From NCBI GenBank assembly GCA_027943245.1, contig JANDJZ010000067.1, positions 1-64,000 on the forward strand: 64,000 bases of DNA, in the 5' to 3' direction. Each line of letters begins with the position of its first letter. The first letter of the stretch is position 1. The notes beneath the pieces are model-generated. The model saw only the letters and a program-made list of their open reading frames with translations, ran no database searches and had not been told where the DNA came from. Below are positions 54,028-64,000 of the stretch, in pieces. The DNA is from Acanthamoeba sp. SK_2022b. Taxonomy: Eukaryota; Discosea; Longamoebia; Acanthamoebidae. A program made the translations under genes and the position numbers.

Positions 54028-57000
54028 ATGGAGCTTCAACCCGATTTGGTACGTAGATTATTGCTGTACCATTCTTCCCTGCTTTTCAATCTTGCCCGTG
54101 CAATTTGAAGCTTCGTTAATTAATCATCTGTGGCCACCTGCACGTTGCAGGCAGCCGCCCAAGCCCAGGAAGCGTTGCTGGACGAGCTCAACGAGCTTAA
54201 GGAAGAGTCGCCAGAGGATTACGAAGCCTTCAGGGTCGACACGATCACACAGTTCCTTGCTGCAGACAAACTGGCACAAGCCCTCGACGGGCCCGGCCTC
54301 GTGCGCCTCCTCCATGCCCTTCGCGTGGCGCCGCACCTGTCCGACGACGAGTGGCTGGAGTGGGTCAACGCCCTCGTGATCACTCCCGGCGGGGGAGGTG
54401 ACCACAACCTCGCAGAGGACTTGCCCAACTGGCTTCTCAGCCTGGCTGCCTTCCTCCCACCTGCTCTTGGTTTGCGTCTGCTCAAGCAGAAGCTCTCGCA
54501 AGGTAACCTCCCTCATTCTTCGTGTAACTGCTTCTTGCCTCGAGTTGCCCAACACTGGCGGTTGGGGACAACAACAGACTACGCGGGTAGCATGGGCCCC
54601 ATGGAGCTCGAGGCCGCCTGCCGCAAGCACATGGCCGAGATAGATCAGCTGGAAGCGAGCCCCGAGGCCAAGGCCCAGCTGCGCAGCACGGTCTACCAGC
54701 TCTTTGCCGACGCCTGCCTCCGTACGTGGTTCGTACGCTGCATGCACGCCTTGTGGGTGTCCCTCACGCACGAAGATTTGCTGTCGACACAGGTAACGGA
54801 GTGCGAATCGGTCCGCTGCGCAAGCTGTGCGGTAGCCTCTTTGGGCGTGGCGAGGCAGCCGACGCGGTTCTCGACCACTTCCGTGCTGCGTCGCCGGCCA
54901 GGGCGCCTCCACCCGACCTCGCCAGGTCGATGGACCTCAGACGGCCTCCTGCGCCAGCCCTCCATACAGTACCCGTCGGCTCCTCGGCGCCTGTCGAGAA
55001 CGCACATCATCAGGCTGTGCCCCCGCAGCAGTCGCCCGCACCGCCTGCAGTTCGCACGCAACCCCGATCCTCTGTGCAGCCGCCTCCTTCCTCTCCAATG
55101 ACTCACCCGCCGTCCCAAGACCTGAGCGCTCTGGCCCAGGCCGCTCCTCACAGCCGCGAGTTGCAGCAGCAGCCCTCCTCGTCACCGCAAGTCGCGCCGC
55201 CGGTTCGGCTCAGCGAGCCTATCCACCGCGGGTCACCAGCCGGCACCGGTCCAGCACACCCGCCGCGCTTGTCGCCAGACGCGCAGCAGCCGGCGGGCCA
55301 GTCCTCCTCCTCCTCCTCGGTGCACCCGAGCCAGCATACGCCGCTGCCCCGAGGCGTGGCTCCCCCGCACAGTGTTACAGCTCCGGTCGGCACCGGCACG
55401 GCCCCGCCCGTGCACCGAGCGGCCAAGGAGCAAGACACGCGAGACATTCAGCAACCGATGGCGGTTGCACCTCCAGCGGCGTCCAGGGCGGTCCCCATAC
55501 CCATCACGGAGGCACCGGTATCCGCCAGCCCGCGTGTGGCCAAGACTCTCCAATCGTCGCAGGCTCCTCTGGCCCACGACCAGGAGCGCCACGAGTTCTA
55601 CGTGCTGCTTCCGTTCGAGCCGGCGGGCGAGGACAAGAGCTTCACCGTGCTCCTGTGCGGAGACCACCCCGAGACGGGGGCCTGGAAGCCCGAAGGCGCC
55701 GTCCCGCTCGAGCGAGGGCACTCGCCGTACGTGTACCACTGCTGCATCGTGCTCGATAGGAACGAGTCCGTCCAGTACAAGTACATCATCGTGCCGACCA
55801 AGGGCGACGTGATCTGGGAGAAGAAGTCTTACAACAGGCTCACCTATGGCAATCTCATTCACTTCGACGCCATCGACGGGTTCGAGGGCTCGGGGGGTCT
55901 GGTGAACACGGCCCTGCGCATGTTCCACATCAACCGCGACCAGCAATGGCTGTCCGTAGAACTCGACCAGCAGGTCGAGTTCATGCTGGAGCTCATGTAC
56001 TGGCTCCCCGACACCCATGCGCCCGAGACCTACCACGCGCTCTTTGTTCGCGGCTACGAGCTGTTCCGGTTCCGCGCCCTCAACGCACAACGGGTCACCG
56101 ACCTCGTGCGGCAGGCGCACCCGCTGCTGGCTCGTGTGCCCGACACCAGGAAGGCCTTCATGCACTCCATTCTGCTGGCGCTGCTCGTGGCGTCGCGGCC
56201 GGGCTACCAGGAGGCCGTGTCCGAGGAGCTCGTGACCCTCCTCCCCTCGGCCTGCGCCACAGTGAGCAGCGCGCCGCACTTCTACCTCAAGAACGACCTC
56301 GATACGTTCTTCCGCAACCTGTGCAACTGGATCGAGCATCTCCACAAGGACCTGCGCGACGTCCAATGGCTCATCTACGTGCCGTTGCTCGACCTCCTGG
56401 CCTCCATGCTCACGCGACAGCCTCACTACCTTGTCCACCTCAACTCTGCGAGCACCCTGTCGCACTACCGCCGCAACCTGAGCGAGCTACGCTTCGAGAA
56501 GCTCCTGGGCCAGCTCAGGCGCGTGTGGGGATTCTACGTGCGCGTCCCGGCACCCTTCCTTAACCTCGCCACGATTCTGTTGCGCGTTGCCGGCTCGCTC
56601 AAGTGTACGCCAGCCCCCCTCCCTGGTTTACTGTGTAAGGCTGCGCAACACCTCATATTCTCTCCCGATTTGTCTCCGCAGCGCTCCACAACTTGGCCGC
56701 CTTCTTGGTCAAGAACCTGGATGGCAGCAAGTGGGAGTCGTCCTTCAAGAGCGAGCTGGTGACCGCCATCCTGCAGTGGCTCCAGCCCGAGAGCCTCGCG
56801 CTCGCGCAGCAGATTCCGCTGCAGCAGGACGACGGCTCGGTCGTGCCTGCGGGAGGTGACATCGAGTTCCAGCAGCGGCTCCACACGAAGCTCTACCACC
56901 TCATCTCCGAGTCCAACGACTTGAACGTCTCAAGCCGCCTGCTCGACTCGATCCCCAGCAACCTGCTCTCTCTCGGCCTGCTCGAGCGAACGCTCGCTTC

Positions 57001-60000
57001 TGGCAGCGGCCGTCTTCCCGAGATGGTCGCTCTGATCGAGCCCTTCACCCGCTGCGAGGACCTCAAGGCCGAGCTGCAGACCGACGTCGTCTTTGATCGC
57101 CTTGCTCGTGCCTTACACCAGTCGCGCGACTCGCCTACTTCGGAGGTCATCCAGGCGGTCGACCGCCTGCTTCGCCTGCGCATCTTCCCGGCCAGCCGCG
57201 TGCTGGAGCTCGCCCGAAGCTTCCTGCACGGCTTCCAGCCGCAGAAGGCGCTTGAGTGGCTGTGCTCGCAGCGCGTGCGGCAGGCCTACGATCCTGAGCT
57301 CGAGCTCGCGTTGGACAAGATGGCCAAGGAGGTCCTGGCGCCTCAGCTGCTCGAGGCCGTTGGCGTGCGACCGGCTCTCAAGCACATGAAGAAGATCGTC
57401 GCCGCGCCGTCGTGCAACGCCCCGCTTGCGCTCAATGTCCTCCAGCTTATCTGCGACCGCGGCCTCCCCACTCTGTCGACCATCGACGCCACCCTGGCGC
57501 AGGCGCGGCTGTGGCGCAAGTTCGCCCAGGTGATCGACCTCGCATCGCGCACGCACCAACAGACCGCTTCGAATCAGCTCAAGAAGCAGCTGGTGGTCTT
57601 GGACAAGCTGCGTACCTCCATCGCCGCGCTTTGCGCCAGCCTGGCGAGCGGCGAGGTCGTGTTCTCTCTGCTCGCGCAGCTCACGATGCATCGCAAGCCC
57701 TTCCTCAATCTCTGCAAGGTTTGCTCACTCTCCCACTTTGGCGCTGCAGTCGATTCATTCGTCAAGTTGACTTGCAAACGTTCTCCACATCGCGTTAAAT
57801 GGCCACAGGTCCTCGATCTCAGCCAAGTCGGTGCAGACCTTGATGCCTGCCTCGCGGTCGGCGCAGACTGCATGAGGAAGCTGTCCGCGCTGAACGTGCT
57901 CCTTTCCCGCTACTGCCAGGCCTTTGAGCTTCAGGGCAGCCTCGCAGACCTCGGCAAGACGGTGCAGGAGCTGCAGGACACGCACGAGCAAATGCGGCTG
58001 TGTGACCTTCGCAAGCAGCTCGAGAACCACTGGGCCCCTGAGATGGAGCGCTCGCTCTTCGTTCTTCACGAGCTCCGCGCCAACGAGCTGTTCCTGGGCC
58101 TCTGGAATCAGACCGCCCGCGCGCTCAGTCAGCCTGCAGACAGCCCTGCCGAGCAGCCGCCGGCGCCCGAAGGCAGCGGTGATACGGTGGAAGGCGCAGC
58201 GGACACCATCACCTGGAATTGGGGATTCGACGACGAGAACGAGAACGAGGCCGAAAATGCCGCTGAGGCCGAGGCCGAGGCCGAGGCTCCAGTAGCGACA
58301 GCTGCTGCTGCTGGCGAGGCTGCTCCCGATGCGATTGCGATGGCGCCTCCGCAGCCGAGCCAGCTTTCCTTCTCGAGCGTCGAGGAGCTGAACGACAGGC
58401 TCATCGAAGAGGTGCTCCGCAAGTGTTTGACTCTGGGTTCGGACATTGCTGGCCGCAAGATCGCCATCGCTCAGCTGCGCGGCATGCTGGGCAGCAGCGG
58501 CCTCTCCACGCTTGTCGATGACCTCACCCAGATCCTGGTGGCCGTCCACGACCCTGCCACCGCCGCCGGAGCCGCCCTCCCGCCGGAGGAACTCACTGCC
58601 GCACTCGCCCCGCTCCAGCACGGCCTGATGCTGCATCAGTTCGTGAGCTCGTTCCTGGACTTCCTGGTCATCCTCGAGTGGGGCCTGGAGGACGAGGCCG
58701 CCACGCTGGTGGCCTGGACCGAGGCCGTCGGCACCTGTCTCGGCACGGGTCGTCTCGCCGAGCTCGAGGGCTACCTGCTCGCCGAGCCCGTCATCAGGCT
58801 GCTGGCGAGTCTCTCCTTCGACAACCCGGCCAAGCAGGCGCCTGCCATTGGCGTGCTCGGCAGCTTCTTCAGGGCCGTGGCCCAGGGGGCCGAGTTCATT
58901 GGGCAGCTGCGCGAGTTCAAGGACAAGAACGAGCTGCGCGCCGTGCTCGACCTGTGCAGGAGCAACACCGACAAGGAGTCCGAGCTCCAGGCCCTGGCCA
59001 ACTTCCGTGACGCCGCCAACGTCATCCACGCCTTCGACGACACTCCGGCTCCCGATGCCAACAACACTCTGCAGTGGGACAAGTTCGTCGACGCGCTCGA
59101 TCATCTGCAGATCAGCCCGGTCACCATCAGGCTCATCACCGATGTCAACGCGCAGATGGTCGAGCTGCGCCGAGTCTTCACGGATGCCTACAAGGGATCG
59201 TCTACGCGCGCCATCGCAGACCTCTACAACCTCATGGAGCACGGCTTCTTCTGCTTCGTGCCGCCGAGCCAGGCGGACACGATGCACGCCAAGCAGGTCG
59301 CCCCGCAGTGTCTGTTCGCCGTCATCTCCAAACCGGCCCCCGAGGGCGCCGATCAATCGCAGCCAGCACCGCAGGAGTCGAGGAAGAGCCTCGAATGGCT
59401 GGAGGAGCTCAGGAACAGGCTCATGCTGGCGACCGACATGGGCAGCAAGGACCTGGCGGCGATCGAAGCCTTCCTCGATATGCTGGTGCTGGTCAAGGAG
59501 ATCAACGAGAGCCGGGTCGAGCTCTACATCTCCGGCCACCCCGAGTTCCAGCACTACTCGATGCGCCTGCGCGTCGAAGGCCACGACCTGGGCCAGCTCG
59601 CGCAAGAGAAGGAGGAGCTCGAGGGCTGTCTCGAGCGATGGATCGAAACCGTGGACGAGCTGAGGCGGCAGCACCACTACCTCAACTTCTTCACCATTCA
59701 CCAGCTGTTGGCCATCCTGCCGCTGGTCGACCAGCTGCGAGCCGAGGGAGCGCTTGAACCGCAGCTTCTGGACTACCTCAAGTTTGTCCGACTTGACCTG
59801 GACCCGGACACCACCTGCACCTCGTTTGCTGCGTTCTTCGACGCAAGGGTACTCAGCACCTTTTCATCAATCATGATCAGATGGTGATGACCTGCCACTG
59901 ACAGTCGCACATGGTTGTGTTGTGTTGTGTTGTGTTGTGTTGTGTTGTGTTGTGTTGTGTTGTGTTGTGTTGTGTTGTGTTGTGTTGTGTTGTGTTGTTG

Positions 60001-63000
60001 TGTGCAGCCGCCCATCGCGCAGGAGGAAGGCAACGAGAACTCGGTGCCTCAACGGCTGGCGCTCCTTGGCGAAGCGCTCAACTTTGTGTTCAAGGGCAGC
60101 AGCGAATGCCACAGGCCATGGAGCACGGCCGTCAAGGCCAACGCCGGCGACTTCACGCCGGGCGAGCCCAACGTGATCCTGGCGGCCAAGCGCAATGGCG
60201 TGCTCGTGCAGGTGATGTCGCTCTACGCTCAACTGTGCCAGAGGCTGCCCGAGGCCGAGGAGGTGCTCATCTGCACGGCAAGCACAACGCGCGAGCACAT
60301 CCGTCTCCTGCTGCTTCGCTGCCTCGGCGCCGAAACAGCAGGCCGCCATACGCGACTCTACTGCCTCACCCACATCGAGCAGCTCTCGTTCGAGTTGCAG
60401 AGCTACGCCACGCTCCTGCACGCTCAGCTGCGCTCGGCCCGCCGGAAGGGTAGTAACGACAACGCTGCGGCGCGGTACCGGCTGGCCGTGATCTCGGGCG
60501 AGGCCGAGGGCCAGGAGGCAGTCACGGCGTGGGCCAACTTTGTGCGACAGCGACTCGACGTGTTGCCCACGGCCGACATCCGCGCGGCGCTCGAGGGCTA
60601 CTTCGAATCACGAGAGATGCAGGTCCATTCGTTTGCGAGCGAGTTTGCGGGCATGGGCAAGACGCACATCATCGATGGCTGGTGCCGCCAAAAGGCCAAG
60701 GTCGCGCCACACCGAGTGCCCATCCACAGCCACATGAGCTCACAGGAGCTCGCGAGCATGCTGGCGGCCCACGCCAACGTGCCCACGTTTCACTTTGACC
60801 TGGCGCCCAACGTGGGCTCGGATCTCAACACGCTGCTGTTCGAGCTGCTCGTCTTGGGCGCGCTGCAGGGCACGCACGGCCGTATGCTCTACTGGCCCCG
60901 AAACTCGACGCTGGCCCTCGAGGTGCCCAACTCGATCGCCAACTCAACGCGCTCGCGTCTTCACTTCCTTGACCTGTTGCCTGCGACTATGCTCAACGAG
61001 AGCTCCAATCCGATCATCTGCACCGCGGGCTCGGAGGCGACCTTTGTGGTGAGCGAGTATCAGGCCAAGGACAAGCCGGTACATCAGAATCGCGTCCAAT
61101 ACGTGTGTAAGTTTCTCCAGGCCTACGGCGCCAACCAGCTTGCAGGTGGCAACCTCGAGCCACACCTGGTCCCCGATATGTCCACGGACGAGTGCGTCAT
61201 GACTGTCTATTCCCTCGCGTCTGTTCTATTATGCCTCCAGGTTAACCGCATATACGCTCGATCGTGGCTTCGCAGGTGCATGGCGCTGCTCGAGAGATAC
61301 TGTCCCAACTGGCCCGAGCTCACGCTGGTGCTGCGCATGAACTTTGTCAACTACTTCTTCCAGCAGCTGCGCGCCTTCGAGGAGAGCACCTTCTTCAGCT
61401 TCGAGCTCATGGAAGGGCCCGCTCGAGTGCTGCGGCAGGCGGTGGTGCAGTGGCTCATCGACACCACCGCCGACTTTGCCTCGTGTTCGATGGACGCCAA
61501 GCAGTCGACCACCTACGACCTGAGCGAGACCTTCAAGCTGTCCCATCGCTGGGGCGACCGGCGGCAGCCGTATCTGATCTTCAACTCCAACGGCGGCGGC
61601 TCGGTGTCTCCGCTGTGGATGGAGCCCGAGAAGGCCGCCAATCGGCAGCACCTCGACTTGCTGCGCGGCCTGTCGTGCGTCACGTGTAGGAACGAGATCC
61701 GCTCGCAGCACAACTGCACGGTGCCGCGCCTGGCGGAGTTTAGCGAGGAGCTCGGGCGCTACCTGCTGTCGATCCTCTTTGGCGTGCCGGAGAAGCAGAT
61801 CGAGGAAGCCGGGCGGGCCAACGAGGGCAGCTCCGAATACGTGCTCACGCTGGACAACTTCCTCAAGATCGTGGCCATCCACTTCCGGGTCAAGGCGCGA
61901 ATCCCGGTGGTCATCATGGTGAGTCCGCATCAACTGCCACCACGCGTCTCGCGACACGTGTCGCCCCCCCCCAAGAATTCTTTGGTGCAGTGTTGGCGTT
62001 GAGCTCAAACACGCATGTGGGTGCAGGGCGAGACAGGTTGCGGAAAGACGCGGCTCATCGAGTTCATGTGCGCCTGCCAGGCCGTCCCGCTAAAGAAGCG
62101 CGACGTTCATGGTGCGACAGACAGCTCTCCCCGTTCGGCGGGAGGCGTCCATCCTCACCGGCCAACATTCCAAACACGATACCAACAACAGGTGGCGTTT
62201 CGCTGGCTGATCTTCACGACGACGTAGCAGAGGCGACCACGATGGCCAACGACTTCCCTGATCTCCCCGTGTATCTGTACGTCCCTGCGCCCATTTCATG
62301 TGTTCCCTTCTTGGCGCGTTATCGTGTGGTGGCTCTCACTCAGGCTCAACCACACTGTGTGGCGTGGTCACAGGTTCTTCGATGAGTTTAATACCAAGGA
62401 CGCGCCCGGCTTCTTCAAGTGTACCACACCACTCCTCCCGCATCTGAGAGGCTTGCGCCAGTGATGGCCGACTAAATCTGTTGTGGGTTGTCGTGGGTGT
62501 GGCTCTTAGCCCTTGTGTGCGACAGGCGAGTGAAGGAGCAGTCTCTCCCGGCCAACCTGGTCATCATCGCCGCCTGCAATCCCTACCGCAGGAGCGTCTC
62601 CACGTCGACGGCAGGGCTGGTCTACCAGTACGCCGACGCGGCAGCCACGCAAGAGGAGCTCAAGCAGCTGGCCTACATGGTGCATCCGCTGCCGGAGATC
62701 ATGAAGCAGTACGTGTGGGACTTTGGCTCCCTCACGACCCAGGCCGAGGAGCAGTACATCGAGCGACTGCTGGCTCGATGCTCGGTGAAGGACTTCCCCA
62801 ATGCCTATCGGTGCTTCTGTCGAGCGGTGCTCAACTCGCACGAGTTCGTCAAGGAGAACGAGAAGCAGCTGCACGGCATGGTGAGCCTGCGCGACGTGCT
62901 CCGGTGCTGCTCGCTCTACGAGTGGTTCATGGAGTACCTCCGCGAGAACCGTGCTGGCCCGATGACGGAGGCCACCAGCGCCAAGGCCATCATTCTCACG

Positions 63001-63863
63001 CTGGCCATCTGCTACTACTTCCGCCTCACGTACCTTGGCCCTCACCCATCGCCCCGGGCTGGTGTTGCACATGAAAGACACGGTCTGACCAGGTGTGGGC
63101 CTGCATGCACGCGTGTGGTGCCATGTGCTGCTTTCCAATGCAATTGCAGGACAACGCTGAGGAAACATTACGTCAACAAACTCGGACGGGTCTTTAACAA
63201 GGACGGTCGCTTCACGTCCGTGTTGCGTGAAGAGAGCACGTGGATTCTCGAGAATATGGAGCTGCCGCCCGGGACCGCCAAGAACCAGGCTCTGCGCGAG
63301 AACGTGTTCGTGCTGCTGGTGTGCATCTACAACAAGATCCCAGTCTTCGTACGCCGCCAACCCCACCACCTGAACCATTACGATATCACACATCGCTTAT
63401 GCTGTCGCTTTACTCATGTTCTTCGACGTTGTAGCTTGTGGGCAAGCCGGGAAGCTCCAAGACTCTGGCGATGACTCTCATCCGCAACAACTTTGGGCAG
63501 CGGCGCAAGCTGATACTGCCTTCGATCGACGTAACGAGCCACCAGTGCTCGCCCCAATCCACCTCAGAGGGTATTCCACACTTTCGTCGGCGCTAGAAGC
63601 GGCTACTGGGTTCAGTGGCCGACCATTGAGACGTTAAACCGTGCTGTGGCCCTCCAGGTATACGCGAGAGCTACCAGCGGGCTTGCCGTCTCAGTGACGC
63701 CGAAGGCCGCGTGTGCGGCGTGCTCCTACTGGAGGAGGTGGGACTGGCCGAGCTGAGCCCTCACCTGCCACTCAAGGTGCTGCACTCGATCCTGGACGAG
63801 GCCAGGGTGTCGGTTGTGGGCATTTCCAACTGGGCGCTCGATCCGGCCAAGATGAATCGCGCC
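54028..63863 (+). CDS. RNF213 (mysterin)-like giant AAA ATPase, 3' end beyond the window
   Basis: Fourteen exons join in frame to the first 2859 residues: 54028-54048, 54151-54502, 54578-54721, 54793-56604, 56682-57718, 57809-59848, 60008-61918, 62027-62111, 62192-62276, 62374-62418, 62526-63029, 63150-63348, 63435-63570, 63658-63863. A CBM20 glycan-binding domain lies near residues 438-530 (FTVLLCGDHPETGAWKP, VQYKYIIVPTKGDVIWEK). A long helical stalk follows. AAA modules: FAGMGKTHII near 2017; GETGCGKTRLIEF near 2446 with Walker B LFFDEFNT and LVIIAACNPYRR; VGKPGSSKTLAMTL near 2750 with Walker B VLLLEEVGLAE and VVGISNWALDP. These match RNF213, whose two catalytic AAA modules sit at similar residue numbers. 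RNF213 is a ubiquitin ligase acting on lipid droplets and on bacterial lipopolysaccharide. The E3 part is not in this window. The first exon is the least certain. Confidence 0.9.
59916..59999. repeat. (GTGTT)n pentanucleotide repeat before an acceptor
   Basis: About sixteen GTGTT units fill intron 59849-60007 of the RNF213-like gene and stop just before the tgtgcag acceptor. Confidence 0.95.
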
Positions 63864-63921
63864 GTACGTCGCTCCCTCATATCATCAGCATGCGCGTCAT
63901 GGCAGACGCCCTAGAACAACG

Positions 63922-64000
63922 CAAACAAACAAACAAACAAACAAACAAACAAACAAACAAACAAACAAACAAACAAACAAACAAACAAACAAACAAACAA
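63922..64000. repeat. (AAAC)n tetranucleotide repeat at the window end
   Basis: A perfect AAAC array follows the donor at 63864 and continues past the window, so it lies in the next intron of the RNF213-like gene. Array length is unknown. Confidence 0.95.

Noticed and set aside
57755..59701. 648-codon minus-strand ORF opposite the RNF213-like gene
   Set aside because: It is antisense to a well-supported exon. Its composition (His/Leu/Glu/Val-rich) is what the reverse frame of GC-rich coding DNA gives, and it has no domain.
1..64000. Prokaryotic or organelle origin of the window
   Set aside because: Pervasive short spliceosomal-type introns, eukaryote-specific families and the absence of operons or ribosome-binding sites argue against it.

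Overview
The window looks like nuclear DNA of an amoebozoan, most probably an Acanthamoeba-like amoeba. It is GC-rich in exons and has AT-rich, microsatellite-bearing spacers and introns. Genes are compact and packed on both strands. Most are cut by many short (about 50-160 nt) GT-AG introns, and the encoded families are eukaryotic: DOCK GEF, COG8, IP3/ryanodine-type channel, RNF213, PWWP, F-box and TKL kinases. I see no operons, Shine-Dalgarno sites, tRNA, rRNA, CRISPR array or recognisable transposon. All gene models below were spliced by eye and checked for reading-frame phase; no search was run. The organism name is an inference. | Layout. 1-6.6 kb (minus strand): the 3'-truncated end of a DOCK-type Rho GEF, an unplaced ORF with two tandem duplications, a COG8-like Golgi tether subunit, and poorly resolved exons. 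6.8-9.2 kb (plus): a charged, arginine/serine-rich protein of unknown function. 9.3-14.8 kb (minus): a 1753-residue receptor kinase with phosphate-binding-protein-like ectodomains, one membrane span, two kinase domains and a cyclase-like domain between them. 15.2-16.9 kb (plus): a secreted sulfatase. 17.3-20.5 kb (plus): a hypothetical frame and a zinc-finger pseudokinase. 21.0-25.4 kb (plus): a 1243-residue protein with RRM/KH-like repeats. 25.8-27.9 kb (plus): an F-box protein. 28.1-28.9 kb (minus): a PhnZ-like HD-domain enzyme. 30.1-32.7 kb (plus): a PWWP protein with a LEDGF IBD/TFIIS-N-like domain. 32.9-34.6 kb (plus): a sulfite-oxidase-family enzyme. 34.7-36.3 kb (plus): an alpha-1,3-fucosyltransferase. 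36.4-36.7 kb (plus): a CCDC167-like tail-anchored protein. 36.7-37.7 kb (minus): a DUSP23-like phosphatase. 38.0-53.4 kb (plus): a giant IP3/ryanodine-receptor-family channel in 62 exons (about 3242 residues). 54.0 kb to the window end (plus): the N-terminal about 2859 residues of an RNF213 (mysterin) homologue with CBM20 and AAA modules. | The genes are functionally unrelated neighbours, as is usual for a protist nucleus, but several belong to signalling and membrane biology: receptor kinase, pseudokinase, DOCK GEF, phosphatase and calcium channel. The most striking items are the calcium-release-type channel with a non-canonical pore filter, the RNF213 homologue with domain spacing close to the animal protein, two kinase genes with lost catalytic residues, and simple-sequence tracts that repeatedly sit just upstream of 3' splice sites.
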